A stretch of DNA of 64,000 bases, from NCBI GenBank assembly GCA_011634665.1, contig WAEK01000001.1:1934501-1998500 (forward strand), read 5' to 3'. The notes beneath the pieces are model-generated. The model saw nothing but the letters and a program-made list of their open reading frames with translations. It was not told the origin of the DNA and did not search any database. Every line of letters starts with the position of its first letter. Within the stretch, counting starts at the first letter, position 1. The position numbers and the translations under genes were made by a program. The stretch is from Mortierella sp. BCC40632 (lineage: Eukaryota > Mortierellomycota > Mortierellomycetes > Mortierellales > Mortierellaceae). Of this stretch, positions 50,594 through 62,900 are shown piece after piece.

Positions 50594-51657
50594 TTTGTTT
50601 GTTTGTTTATTTGTTCCACTTGCATCAATTTAGGACCAAGAACCCTCTGCAATGCGTGTGGTTTGAGTAAGTCGTTTCTCTCCTGCTCCCTACAATCACC
50701 ACTGTCATTGCTTCTGTTGCTGCTTCTGTTGCTGCCGCTCCGCCATCCTCATGGACGTCAAGGAAACTCATCGCCGATTCACCCTCTCTACTTTTCTGTT
50801 TCCCAGTCTGGGGTAAGATGTCTAGGAGCAAAGCCCAGGCTGCCAAAAATAGTGCTGCTGCTGCCAATGCCTCCAAGACAACAACAGCCAAGACCGCCGC
50901 CGCTGCAGACCGAACTGTACCTGTGGCCGATGCTGCTGTAACTGATCTCCGGCAAGAAAGGCCAAGCAACTCTGTCCCTTCTTCTTCTTCTTCTTCCTCA
51001 AGTAGCCAGCCTCCGACCCTGACTGGATCTCGGAAACGAGGCCGCGATCAAAGGTTAGATCGTGGTCAGGCAGGACAAGAGGAAGATTCGATCGGGGATA
51101 GTGGCGAAGCGGCAGAGGCAAAGGCGTGGGAACAGGATCTGGCAACGCACGAGTCATCGCTTAAGGCCGTTGAGGCCCTCTCTCTATCGGACAAGACTGC
51201 AGGATCGTTCCATTCACAGGGGGCCTGGAACACGACAGATCACAATCCCGCCGAACCGCCGAGTAGTCATAACCTCAGTCACGGGGCAACAGGTATCAAC
51301 AGTCATAGCAGTGTCAGTAGTGGTACCAGCCAACGTTTCCAACCACCGTCGCAGCCCTTCCTTATTGACTCTCTTGAGGTCAATGGCCGGCCTAGGTCAT
51401 GGGAGGACGGACAACGGGTCGATGTGAACCCCCTGGCTGCGGTCGTGGCCGCTGCAGCTGCCTTGCCAACCCAAGGAAGGAGCGAAGACGAGGACTCGAC
51501 CATGCGAGAGCAGGGATTTGTTGGATCTGGACCTAGAGCGGTCCAGGAAGGCGCCTTTGCCGATGGGGGGATGGCCACCCAGTCGCCGGCTCAAACAGCG
51601 CCGCCATCGCCACCCGATGCAGGGCGTAAGCTCGCTCTTTCGTTCTTGCTTGCATAG
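47873..51657 (+). CDS. GATA-type zinc-finger transcription factor, plant-type finger
   Basis: Exon 1 (47873-49708, 612 codons) is a disordered, Gln/His/Ser/Pro-rich region with several polyQ runs and one conserved-looking block (LPMILPNLKYNYPKSSVHSF). Later exons carry AREIRDCLIKGKAGTTDRLL, then the finger CTSCNIVKTPEWRKGPLGP continuing RTLCNACGLIWGK. Spacing is C-x2-C-x18-C-x2-C, the class seen in plant GATA factors and fungal WC-2, not the x17 class of AreA. The finger is split by two introns (after CCCCTTG at about 50479 and after TTTGA at about 50668). No PAS domain is visible, so it is not an obvious WC-2. The C-terminal ~270 residues are Ala/Ser-rich with a basic GSRKRGRDQRLDR. The join between exons near 49997 and 50063 is unresolved: the only GT donor there is out of phase. 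Confidence 0.88.
49735..49866. repeat. Intronic (GA)n followed by (CT)n inverted pair
   Basis: Inside intron 1 of the GATA gene, a GA tract (49735-49821) is followed after a short T-rich spacer by a CT tract (49833-49866). The transcript could fold into a long hairpin. Confidence 0.8.
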
Positions 51658-51874
51658 GAGCCATGGGCCGAATGCGGGGAAGAAGTAGAGAGCGATGAGG
51701 CGCGCCTACACACTCTAGAGTCGGTCCTTCCTTCTCTCTCTTCTCTTCTACTCCCTCGCATACTCGGTCCCGTTCCCCTCCTGTGCTATCTACTTTTTCT
51801 TTCAACCTAATCGCTCGTTCGCACACACCCATTATTATTTTTATCTAGTCCCGCTCTGCTCTATTTTGTGGGCG

Positions 51875-51918
<44 letters not shown>

Positions 51919-52077
51919 CAGATACCATTTCTTTTCTTTTTCTTTTTTTTTTTTTTTTTTTTTTTTAACCTTTTTTTGGTTGTTGACGCCCATAGCCTCT
52001 GAACAAGAGGGAGTGATCTCTAACTGTCTGCTTGCAGGCCCACGAGAGCGTGCAAATACGCATGATATCACACCTGA

Positions 52078-52110
<33 letters not shown>

Positions 52111-52318
52111 TTCTGTTCGTTCTTTCTTTTTGCGATGTAACCACATCGCTATTTTTTTCAATATGTACATTGTTTTTTTATTTTTACTTTATTTTACTCT
52201 ATTTCCCCGTCTCTGTTTCCCCGTCTCTGTTTTCCCCGTTTTCCGTCTTTAATGTAAACCGCTTGGAATATAAATCTGGCAAGTAGCCTGACCCTTCTTA
52301 CTCTTAATGATTGCTCAG

Positions 52319-52380
<62 letters not shown>

Positions 52381-52386
52381 TTTCCT
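51658..52386. other. Convergent spacer with CA, poly-T and CT arrays
   Basis: No gene is seen. It holds a (CA)n array (51880-51917), T runs (51945-51966, 52080-52109) and a (CT)28 array (52322-52378) just beyond the stop of the minus-strand gene. Confidence 0.6.
52322..52378 (+). repeat. (CT)n microsatellite
   Basis: A pure CT dinucleotide array of about 28 units, eight bases from the Lines-like gene's stop codon. Confidence 0.9.
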
Positions 52387-54907
52387 TTATGACTCCTCAG
52401 AGCCGATAACAGTTTGCAAGACTTGCATCGTGCGAGCCAAAACAACAAGTAGCGGTGTAGGGTTATATGGAAAGAGACTTTTCTCGTTCAGTCGCGCGAT
52501 CTGGTCCGTAACTTGGACAAGACAGTACTCAGTATCAAACAATCGCCGTCTTGTGGTCCCAGAGCCCGATCCCCCTGCAGTAGTTTCTGCAATAGAGACA
52601 TTCTCCTCTTCTTCTTCCTTCCCGATATCCCCATCGTCCTCTTCCTCGTCCTCTTCTTGATCGATGCCCCGGACCCAGTGTGTCCTTCTTTCCTGCTGCG
52701 CCTGTTCATCTTCGGTAAAGTCTCTCAAGACAGCCATGACCGCCCCTAGCATGCCCCCGGTCTCTCGATCATCCACTGTCAACAACAGGTCCAACAATGT
52801 CTCAGCATCATAACCGATTGTCTCTAGAAACGAGATCAAGGCTTCGATCGGATGAGCATGCCATGCAAGATGACTATAAATGTCGCTCACCCATTTTTCC
52901 AGTCGGAGCAAATTTTTGTGGTCCGTTGGTGAAGGAGGGTCCTGTTGAGCATGGACTAGAATGAGAGTTCTAGATGGTCCCTGTTCCAAAGAAGGAGCCA
53001 AGGTCCCACAAGGTCTGTTCTTCCCTTGAAGAGAACTCGACCCCACTTGTTCGATCCATAACATCGATCGAATCTCTCGAAGGACATTTCTCAATCGTTG
53101 ATGAAGTACCGTCAATGACTTGAGTCCCCACGACACCCCAGCGTCGTCTTGACCGTAGAGAGAGAGAAAAATAGAAAGTGTCCGAGGACCGACCCAGGCT
53201 CGAATACCATTTCTCACTTTTTCGAATCCATCCAAGAAGGCTGTTGTGACCCTTGTGTCGCCATTCTCTGTACTCTTGAGAAAAGAGGACCCGAAGGGTA
53301 TCTCCTTCTTCCATTGTTCAGATAGGCTCTCAAGGATGGCCAATGCCGCCTCTACAAAGACCCGACCCAGTTGACCTGCAACTTCTGGGTTGGAAAGACA
53401 GGACTGAACAAGCCCCTGCTGCTGGAAGGATTGGCCCGGGATGGAAACAAAGGTTGTTCCTCGGACGGACAGACGCTCCAGAAACGGATCCTTGTCCTGA
53501 AATATCTCGAGGACCTGTTGTGCTATTGGAGAGAAGGTCTCTAGGATGGGGAAAAAGAGATTATTTAGGTCTTGGAAAAATGGATTGGTACTGTGGTGGT
53601 TTTTGTTGCTGCTGCAGGTTGCTGCAGTGGATTGGGCGAGGGGTTGAGAAGGTTGAGGCACTGCTATGATGGGCTGTTGAATGGCACGAGACCTCGACTT
53701 GACAATCATTGTCATCAACTCCAAGAGCTTTTTGTGCACCATTGCATCGAACGCGTCCACGCGAAGGAGCTATAAACGAAGTTTAAAAAAAGAATGGAAA
53801 GAAAGACATGGCGGCAAATAATTAGAGTGTGTGTGTGTGTGAGAAAGAAAAGAAAAAAAGAAAGAGCTCGGGCGATGGTCATCGATGGATAATCGTATTT
53901 GTTGTGGTGGGAACTAGTTGCAGGTTTGCAGTTTACCTACCTGCTCCAAGCAATCCAATACTCTGATTCTGCACACATCAGCTGCAGAGCTGTACGACCG
54001 GCTGATCCATGTATCCGAGGAAGAAGGAGAAGGAGAGTGCTGGAGCGATTTGAAGAGATCGATTATCACAACAATGGTGGATCGCTGCAGCTCCTGAACC
54101 TCGAGCATTCTCTCCGTCAACTTTATCCAAAGACCCGACGACGAAGCCAGTTCTCGGATCAATAGAATGGAGACTGGGAGCAGTTTGGAGGCCTCTACTT
54201 CTAGTGACTGAACAGGCTGTCGGCCTGTATTCTGGTCAAGTCGTCGGACCATTTGACGGTTGTGCTTTAGGATGTCATGAATGAGCTCCAAGGTGGCTCG
54301 ACTTTGAGAGATTGTCGTGGAGGAGTCTTCGAGGCCCTGGACAAGGACTCGGATGATATCTGACCGATGTGGACAATTGAGGTGGGCTGGAGTTGGATCG
54401 CCGGCGGTATGAGTGCCCAAAAGGACTTGCTTGAGGATACAAAAGACTATGTACTGTACATACTTGTCCGGGTAGTCTATTAAGTAAGACTTTGGGAGTA
54501 TTAACCATTTAGTTCGACGTATAGGAGCATGACGACAGAGGGATTAAATGGAAGAGGAAAAACATTTTTTTTTTTTTTTTTTTTACCAGTATTCCTGGAT
54601 AGATCAACAGGGCAAGTGCCTGGTCATTGTCGTCGCGTAAAAAAGCAGGATCTGAGAGAAGAGCTAGGAGGTTACCGGCATCTTCCTCTTTTTTTTGCCT
54701 GCGGTTTAGGAGCTATGGTTGACCAAATACAAAAAGGGTTGACGTAAAGCTGGCATGAGCATGGTACGTTGTCTCTTTTTCGCTATCTTCTACTCTGACA
54801 AAAAAAAGAAGAAGAAGAAGGCTGTTGTTTTTTGGTACCTCGACAGCTTGCTCGACATGAGGAGATGAAGCTGATGCCGAGCAGATGCAGCGGATCCAGC
54901 AAGACAT
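52387..54907 (-). CDS. Large helical protein, possible Lines homologue
   Basis: Exons (minus) 54839-54907, 54587-54712, 53941-54489 and 52387-53769 give 2127 nt (708 aa), all phases closing. The sequence is almost wholly alpha-helical and leucine-rich (armadillo-like), for example YLIDYPDKYVQYIVFCILKQ and SKLLPVSILLIRELASSS. Near the C-terminus, ALISFLETIGYDAETLLDLL followed by an acidic patch resembles the LLDLLLS signature I associate with the metazoan Lines/LINS1 family. That assignment is tentative, based on a short motif and overall architecture. An acidic run (DQEEDEEEDDGDIGKEEEEE) lies between the last helices. No signal peptide or TM is evident. Confidence 0.72.
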
Positions 54908-55222
54908 TCGGTGTCAATCTCTCAGTCGCTCGTTCACTCACTCACTCACAAACACAAATGACTCTTTGGGTGATTCTCCTTGTAAGTCGTGTAGTAGACC
55001 CAGGAGAGTGTATGAGAGTCTGTGAGAGTAACAAGAGGACGTGCGACCCACATCCAGAAAAAGCCACTCTGTGTAGCCCAGCGAGGAACAGGGCCAATTT
55101 TTTTTTTTTTTTCCTACTTGCCTTTTGTCCTAGGCAGAGAGCAAGCCCGCTTTTTCATGTCTGGATGCCAAGATTCAAGAAGCACAACGATCCCCACCGG
55201 AGAAGGAGGCATCAACACCACC
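54908..55222. other. Divergent promoter, 315 bases
   Basis: It includes CACTCACTCA repeats (54935-54950) and a T run near 55100. An in-frame ATG at 55157 would extend the next protein by 22 residues. Confidence 0.5.
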
Positions 55223-55942
55223 ATGGCTGACACACAACCTCCCGCACATGCCACAACTGATGACGAATCGGGCTCTGATCCTCAGCCTTCTAACCAGGTC
55301 ACTCACCACCCCGAAAACACGACCCCAGGCCCGAGCAAGAGTTTATCACTAGATCAAAACTCCTCTGCAAAGGCTCCAGTCGCCACCCAGACCGTACCTT
55401 CATCATCGCAGAAGTCCTCCAAGACAACTGTCAAAAAGCCCTCGTGGGCAACAGGCGACCCATTCTTTGATAACATGGCGGGTATGGAAGACTCGTCCGA
55501 GTATCAACAATACTACAAATCACTTGTGGAATCTAGTACTCAGCCTTCACAGGGTGCTTCACAGTCATCTCAGCAGGGAGCTCTGAGCCAGACCGGGCTC
55601 GAGTCGGCCACAGCATCGATTTCTCTTTCAGCTGATGAGCCATCATCTGCAGAGACATCTGGAACTGGAGCATCCTCTAGTAACTATGCCAACACGGGGT
55701 TAGAGCATTGGAACCGAACCCGAGAGGAGTGGACCAAAGGTCGATGGCAAGCTGTGCCTAGTCCCAACAGTGACAATCCAGCTCTTAGTGCGATCCATGA
55801 CAAGAATCTAGAGCTTATTTACGACAGCCTTGTTTTCGACCGCAAAAGACTCTCCAAGCCAATCCCTCTTCCGCTTGTGGCAAGTGTCTATTTATTTCCT
55901 TAGCCCCATGCGCTTTTATTTTTTCCTGTCTTTTCTCTCCAT

Positions 55943-55979
<37 letters not shown>

Positions 55980-56336
55980 TTCTTTGTTCTTTGTTCTCCA
56001 TTAGAGATCTGCTAAACTGACGAATATTCTCCTTTCCTTGCTGCATTATGCTTCTTAAACTCACCTACCTACCTTTTCATCCTCCTTCCTCCTCCTCCTC
56101 CCTCCTCTTCCCCCTAATAGATCAAGGTCCTGGTGAGCGGTTGGAAACGGGATGGATTCTGGGAAGAGACACCTGCACCACTGCCAACTCTTTCAGGAAA
56201 GGGGGCAACTGCTACGGATGGATGGGGTCCTAAACCTACTTCTCATTCTTTGGGGCACTCATTCCCTCAAAGTGTCAATTCTCATGTACCAGGATTCTCT
56301 TCTACTCATTCTCACCCGATTCAGCGGAAACTGTAG
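55223..56336 (+). CDS. DUF4050/Gag1-like protein
   Basis: Exons 55223-55879 and 56121-56336 give 290 aa. The N-terminal 160 residues are Ser/Thr/Gln-rich and disordered. The conserved core is GLEHWNRTREEWTKGRWQAV, then LELIYDSLVFDRKRLSKPIP and LVIKVLVSGWKRDGFWEE, matching the fungal DUF4050 domain of fission-yeast Gag1, a TORC1 regulator linked to amino-acid uptake. I chose ATG 55223 because its context (CACCACCATGG) is strong. The intron uses a GC donor (GTG|GCAAGT) and a TAATAG acceptor; using the nearby CTT|GTGGCA instead would delete a core Val. The Cys-free Ser/Pro/His tail has no known motif. Function in this organism is inferred from the family only. Confidence 0.84.
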
Positions 56337-57259
56337 TGCGTGTGTGTGCGTGTGTTATGAGTGATAACAAAGATACTGGGAATTAGGTGGATGTGTGGAT
56401 GTGTGTTTCTTTCCTGATTAGACATGATTTGTGAATTGACCGTTAGTTGTGATTCTTTTCAGTAAAAAAATGGAGAAAGAGAAAAGACGCAGGGTGGCTA
56501 TTTTCCTATGAGTCTCCGGGGAATCTTTATAGAGACAGACAAGAAATGGCTAATTTGATTATTCGTTGGGCCATGCTGAGGAGGAAGATGATCAAAGAAG
56601 TGAAACATTTGTCTATCAAGGCATGACAACCCTTCTTCAATAATAAAAAAAAAAGATCCAGCTGCCCATCTGAATTGGCTCTTTGGCCAAGTGTATTAAT
56701 GGAGGAAGCACGTCCTTGCCCAAATCTTGCCCAGCTGAGGCTCTCTAAACACTCTTATTGCCCATGTGCTTCTCTCAACTCCAAGATCTCCGAGATGTCT
56801 TCTTGCTATGAAGGGTATAGTGTCAGTTTTCAGTTTCCAGCCTTTTTTTTTCCGCCAACAGAGGTCCGTCGTGTCACACCTCCAAATAAGGAACTGGCGC
56901 GTGGTTTGGTGGTTGGTAAGAGGAGTGTATGCAAGGGTCATCTCCCCTTCCCCCTTCCCCTAGTCTTGCTATGCACCTTCTCAGTCACACAAAGCTTTTT
57001 TTTTTTTGCCTAGTCTGAAGCGCTAGTAGAAAATGCGTCCTACTTCACTCCCTGTTTTCAATACTCCTGCCTTCCTTTGCTGAGCACATCCTGATCGAGA
57101 CGAGATACATTTTGATCCTTCGGATGCACGCTCAACTCCAGTCTTTGTTCCTGAGCCAGAGAGGGAGAGAAGGAGAGAGTGTGTGTGTGAAAGAGGAGGT
57201 GGGTCTAGTAGAGCCTGTCCAATGACAGGAGCAAAAGGAGCCAGCAGGGCAATTGGCGG

Positions 57260-57295
57260 CAGCTAGAACGACAGCTAGAACAGCAGCTAGAACGG
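57260..57295. repeat. Three tandem 12-base units, CAGCTAGAACRR
   Basis: Units CAGCTAGAACGA, CAGCTAGAACAG and CAGCTAGAACGG lie head to tail. Confidence 0.8.
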
Positions 57296-57798
57296 CATTT
57301 AGAAAACGAAGCGACAGTCCGAGACGGCGTTAGTCTAGTGGACGACGAAGTGCGGACATGAGGTTGTTTTGATCGCTCTCTCTCTCTCTCTCTCTCTCCT
57401 CTCTCTACTTTCAATCTACGACAGCGGGAAAGGGATGGAGGGTCAAGTCTGATCCAAAAGCGGACAGGCACACGCTCACTCTCCCGGCCAATGGCGGCAA
57501 GCGGGGCGGAAGAACCGACGCCCACGGCACGGTCCCAGTATGGCACCCTCCGCCCGCCGGCAAGAAGAGAATCAACCAAAAGTAACTGAGTGGCAGTGGT
57601 TCACATGAAAGTGCTCTCTTTAAAAAAAAAGAAAAAAAGAAAGTGTGTATGAGTGTGGGTGGAAAGGTGAGAGAAAAAGAAGTATGTAATGAATGAAGTG
57701 AATGAGTCCTACATTTGGACTGATCAGATGTAAAATTATGACTGGATCAGCAAGTGAGAAAAGATCGGCTCGATTGACCTGATCAGGACACGCGGAGA

Positions 57799-57800
<2 letters not shown>

Positions 57801-57854
<54 letters not shown>
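57801..57854 (+). repeat. (GA)n microsatellite
   Basis: An uninterrupted GA array of about 27 units, followed by a short TG run. Confidence 0.9.
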
Positions 57855-57855
<1 letters not shown>

Positions 57856-58188
57856 TGTGTGTGTGTGTGTGTATTTTGTATGTACCCGTGGAGAGAATGA
57901 TTATGATTCAGTCAGACTACGTTGACTTGTGTTTGTCTTCGATCCTTTTCTCTTCGTCTTTTTTTCCTCTCTCTTCTTCTTCTTCTTTTTTTCTTCTTCT
58001 TTTTTCTCTCTCTCTCCTCACACCTCTTTCTCTTTCTTTCTTTCTCTCCTTCACACACGTACACTTCTCTCTCTTCCTCTTTCTCTCCTTCTCTCTCCTT
58101 CGCTCCTCTCTCTTCTCCCTCTTCTCTCTCATCCATCCACTATTTCTTACATCTCCACCCCAACACCCAACACCCCTCACTTCGCTTC

Positions 58189-58649
58189 ATGAAGTTCGGC
58201 AAGACCCTTCATAGGAACCAGGTACACTCTCCCCCACCACCGCCCTTTCTCCCTCTCTCCCACACACACCTTCTCTCTCTCCTCTCTCCTTACGACCAAC
58301 AGTGCTTCGCCTCCGCAGGTCCATTGCCTCGTGTCACCACTCCTACACGCCTATTCCCCCTCCCCCTCTCACTTACTCACATTCTCGGAGCAAATGGCAT
58401 CGCATTCGTGGATCCATTGCATCCTGCACCAGAATAGAAAAGCTTATTTTTCTTCCAAATAAACCGACTCTCATTGTTGAAATTAGATCCCAGAATGGTC
58501 CCGCCATTACATTTCCTACAAGGGCCTCAAGAGAGACATCAAGAATGGACAAGAGGCCCTTGCTAGTGGAGAGTCGACGATGGATGATGTTGTCACTGGT
58601 ATGTGTGTGTGGGTGCGTGTGTGTCTGTGGGTGTCTGTGGGTGCGTGTG

Positions 58650-58687
<38 letters not shown>

Positions 58688-59966
58688 TCTCCTCTCTTTT
58701 TCTTTTCTCTCTCTCTCTCTCTCTTTTCTCTCTCCTCCGCACATACAATTTATTTAACGAAAAAATCTATAAAAAAGAGTCGTCCTGCAGGGCTCAGCAC
58801 ATACAAACACGCACACATGCACAAGCGCCTCCATTGAGAATGCTGCCGAACGAGACGTCTGAGAGCACCGACTCGTACTGCGCGCGCGACGGAGAAAGGA
58901 GCCGGGGAGAGGGAGACAAAGAAAGAGGAGTGTGGCAGGATTGAGAATGGGGAGAACAATGGATATTGCTGTCTGAACCGCCTGACCTCGGCCTCGCCTC
59001 TGTGGTTCAGTTCCTGCTCTGCTCACTACTCCCACCCTCTATTCCCTCTCTTTCACTCTCCTCTTTCTTACTTTCTAGCATTCATCTTTCATCTCGACAG
59101 AGAGGTTGAAAAGGCAAACAATTTCTTTATTTACAAGCGGTCCGAGATCGAGCGACGCCTCCGCATTCTCACAGAAAAGTCAAGACGGATTCACCCCAAC
59201 ATCGCCACCACCGGCTTGGGCGCACTTGCTGCTGCGATCGATGTCCAGCCGGCAATAACCTTGAAGCAGCCCCCTACTGCACGCACTGGAACAGGAGCTG
59301 GAGCAGGTGTTGGATCTAGATCTGGACTCGTCGCCCAGACAGCGACCATTCCTAATTTAGTGAGCGGTGTTTCCCACCACCAGACGAATGGAACATCGCA
59401 GAGCGCCACCACTGCTACTGCCGTGTCGGCAGGGACACCGCTTGTACCACCATCCCCCTTTATCAGTGACCCTGAGATCGACGCCGAATATCTGGAGGCA
59501 CTGATCGAAACCAAGGAACTCCTCTCGAAACTCTCATGGTTTGCAGAGATGAATCGTCGTGCTGTTGAAAAAATCCTCAAGAAGTAAGCATTTTTTATTT
59601 TCCCTTTCTTCTGGTCATGCAACATTCTTTGCGTGTTTGGTTGGTTCTTTTCTTTGCTTGCTTGGTTCGCAGCAAACTTTTTCCTCCTTTCTTTTTTTTT
59701 TTCTTTTCTTTCTTCTTTCCCGTTTTTCACTGTTGCTGTTCACTGTCACAGCGTCTCGAGCTGCCTCGTGCCCTCCCTCCCCAATGGTTTGCGTCTCATT
59801 TTTCCTAGATGATGCAGAAACAGTTGCACACATGCCTTTTCAGACAGAGAAGGCGGGGGAGGGGGCTCTATTCCTCCCTCCCTCCCCCACATTCGTTCCT
59901 TTTCATTTGAACAATTCATTTACTCTGGGGCAAGGTCTGGACACGCTCATGCTTCGGCTAAAGTGG

Positions 59967-59998
<32 letters not shown>

Positions 59999-62900
59999 AG
60001 CAGCAGCTACAGCAACAAAACACAACAATGCGCATACAACTCTGCGGATGCTTGGAAGGGGGGAGAGGCAAAGAGAGACCGTGGTCTGTGTCCCTGTCCG
60101 CGCTGGAACACGGTGGCAGCAATTTCAATAACCCGGCTATTGTGTCCAAATGGAGGAGGAGAGAGATAACAGGGTAGTTTGGAACGTTGGCGGGTTGGAC
60201 GTTTTTTTTTTTCTTCTTCTTCTCCTATCAGACCGTGCGCACCCCTCCACGTGTATGTTCATCACTTCTGGGGCGTGCATTCATCTCTCTTCATTATTCG
60301 CCCTCTCCTTTTGGGCCATGATACTTACGGCTCTCGAGTGCTAGAAACAAAAAAGAGAGAGGAAGGACGGAGGCTGTCGGGAGGTGGAGCACGCTCTCTC
60401 CAGGGACTAACTAGAGAGTGCTGGTGTGCAAAAAATAGAAAAAAAAATGCATGGGGCATGAAGTCAAAGAGTCCTAGAAAAGAGGGAGGAATGGACCCAT
60501 CACTTATACTTTTTTTTTTTTTTTTTTTTGGCATTTTTTTTTTGGCTGGGATACACTAACCCATCCCGCGGATCATCAATCGACTAAATCACGCTAGGTT
60601 TGACAAGCGTATGACCACCATCAGTCGGGATGGTTATTTGGCGACCAAAGTCAGCGTGCTCCCTTTTGTGACGGATGGCCGGCTCCGAGACCTGACACAC
60701 ACCACAGAGGCCCAGATCCAGGAGATGCGTTCGATTGTGGCCGATTACCCTCCGCCTCGTCTGGGACTCTCACCCCCACTGGCCAGCAGCAAGGCTCGAC
60801 TCGGATTTAGTGACGAACAGATCCAAAAGGCAATGGATGCTATCGAACAGGACGATGTTGAGACCCTTGGCTCCATCATCCATTCCAGACTGAAAGAGAA
60901 ACCTGAGCTCAAAGAGTTTTTCCAGGCATCTGTGCAGGCAAGCAACATTGGCCAGGTAACTTTTTTTTTTCTTTCGTTCTATTCTCGGCGAGATTATTAT
61001 TTCAAACACATCCTTGATGATTATCCTTTCAATTGTTTTTAACTTTATCCTACCGTTGAACTGTGCACTTTCCTGTGTCATCTTCTAGCTCCCAAGAAGT
61101 TTTTTCAGGAAAGCATGCGAGGAGCGTGCATTCAAATGTATTGCTCTTATGATGTCTTTTGGAGTGGGAACACTGATGGTCAACGTCAACGAACAGACTA
61201 TTCTTCACAAGCTCACTATCGATGGAGGCATTGTCACCAAGTTTGACACAGACTCGAACACATCCCTTCCAACTCTGGTTGACCAAGACAACAACGGGAC
61301 CGGGAAGAAGACAACAGGACTTCACAGGGATGATCCCACACTGATCGCGTTTATCTTGCAGCAGCTTTCTACCAGGGCAGTACAGGACTCGCTCTGTACT
61401 CTTAAATCAACACCCGATATTTTTGGCCGGAGACCCTTGCATTACGCAGCAATGTATGGCTATCCCAACATTGCCAGGGCATTGATGCACGATTTAAAGA
61501 CATCGGGCGAGTTTGTTGATTTTGCCAACCCTTACTGGCTGGATACCGATGGATTCACTCCACTCATTTACGCCGTTTCGCGTGGCCAGGCAGCCGTCTT
61601 GCAAGTTTTGATGGAAGAAGGAGGCATCAGCGACGCTGATGCTGTCTGCAATGGCAAGTCAATATATTTTTTTTCCCCATTTACTCAATCTTTAGTAGCA
61701 TTGCAGGACTTACTTATCGTCGATCTTGGAACTCAAGCATTTGTGGCTAACTGTGTTTCTCTCTCTTTCCTTTCATATTGGGTGGTTAAATAGCATTTGC
61801 CAATCAGCCATCACTTCCCAAGATTATGCCTGCAACTCCAATGACCGTGTTGAATCCACTCGTGGGCTCAGAGGCCAATCTCCATGCTGCTTATACCTAT
61901 ACACCTCTGTCGATCGCATGTCGCCTTGGTCATATTGATGTCGCCCGGCTATTAATCCAATATGGGGCCAACCTGGACTCCCAGGATGAGGATGGCGAGA
62001 CACCTTTGATTATTGCAGCCAAGAATGGTCACGTCGGATGTGTCCGTCTCTTGATTGCAGGTACCAATGGCAAGAGTGCCAATCTAGAGCTTCGGGAGCG
62101 ATATTACGGATGGACTGCGTTGCATCTTGCTGGTAAGGATCGCGTGTACGTTTATTATGTATGTATCGGTCTTGAAAGTGCAGGGGTGACAGATGGGTCA
62201 CATTGACTAATGGTACATGCAACATTGTCATGTTGTACTTAGCCATTGAGAACCACCCCGATGTTGTGAGCGTGTTGCTTCAAGCAGGAGCCAATCCGAA
62301 TGTCTACGATTTTTCTTCGTGGAACCCTCATGAGCACGCTGTCTTTGCCGCCAACAATGTGTGCGCCCAATTGCTCCGCCCAGCGACTCTGAGCCTCGAT
62401 GCTAGACAGCGTCTCTTGAAGGCCACTAGCAGCACAAACATTGACCAGCTGCAGTCCACCAGTCCAACCAGGACCACTCCTGGAAATGCACAGACCACCC
62501 CTCCTGGCTCACCATCTTTATTGACGACCCAAATTCACCGACCTGACTCTCCTCCCGTGTCAGGAGGCAAGAACAGTGTCAAGACTTCCAAGGCTGTGCA
62601 CCGAGCCTATGGTCACAAGTACCTCGAGAACGAATCCATGATTATCATCACCTTGGGATCAAACGATATCCGGTGCACTGTTGAACCTGTGGAGCTCTAC
62701 ATCAACAACGAAAACCGGGTTGATAACTCATTCTTGACTGCAAGCACTGCGTTTTCACTCGAGATTACCTCGGAAAACGCGACGGCAGGAGAAAAGGCTA
62801 CTATTGATTTGCCTTTGAAGGACTCGAGCTACCATGATCAGATTGTCTTTTATTCAACCAACCCTGAGGAGACGGTGCTTGATTTTTCGATTTATCCGAC

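Larger units (their letters stand above)
56337..58188. other. Spacer upstream of GDE1
   Basis: No supported gene. It includes a TG-rich stretch just after the upstream stop, three tandem 12-base units (57260-57295), a CT tract (57380-57398), a (GA)n array (57801-57854) and pyrimidine-rich promoter sequence (57960-58130). Frames at 56675-57013 and 57205-57579 look like non-coding translation. Confidence 0.55.

Noticed and set aside
56675..57013. 112-codon plus-strand frame
   Set aside because: No conserved motif, ends in poly-Phe from a T run, and has no promoter or splice support.
57205..57579. 124-codon minus-strand frame with SCCSSCRSSC
   Set aside because: The cysteines come from the tandem 12-base repeat; the rest is Arg/Glu from a CT tract.
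59588..60597. Frames inside the 1 kb GDE1 intron 3
   Set aside because: The intron is flanked by matching phases (AAG AA|G TTT) that rebuild the SPX motif; the inner frames are repeat translation.
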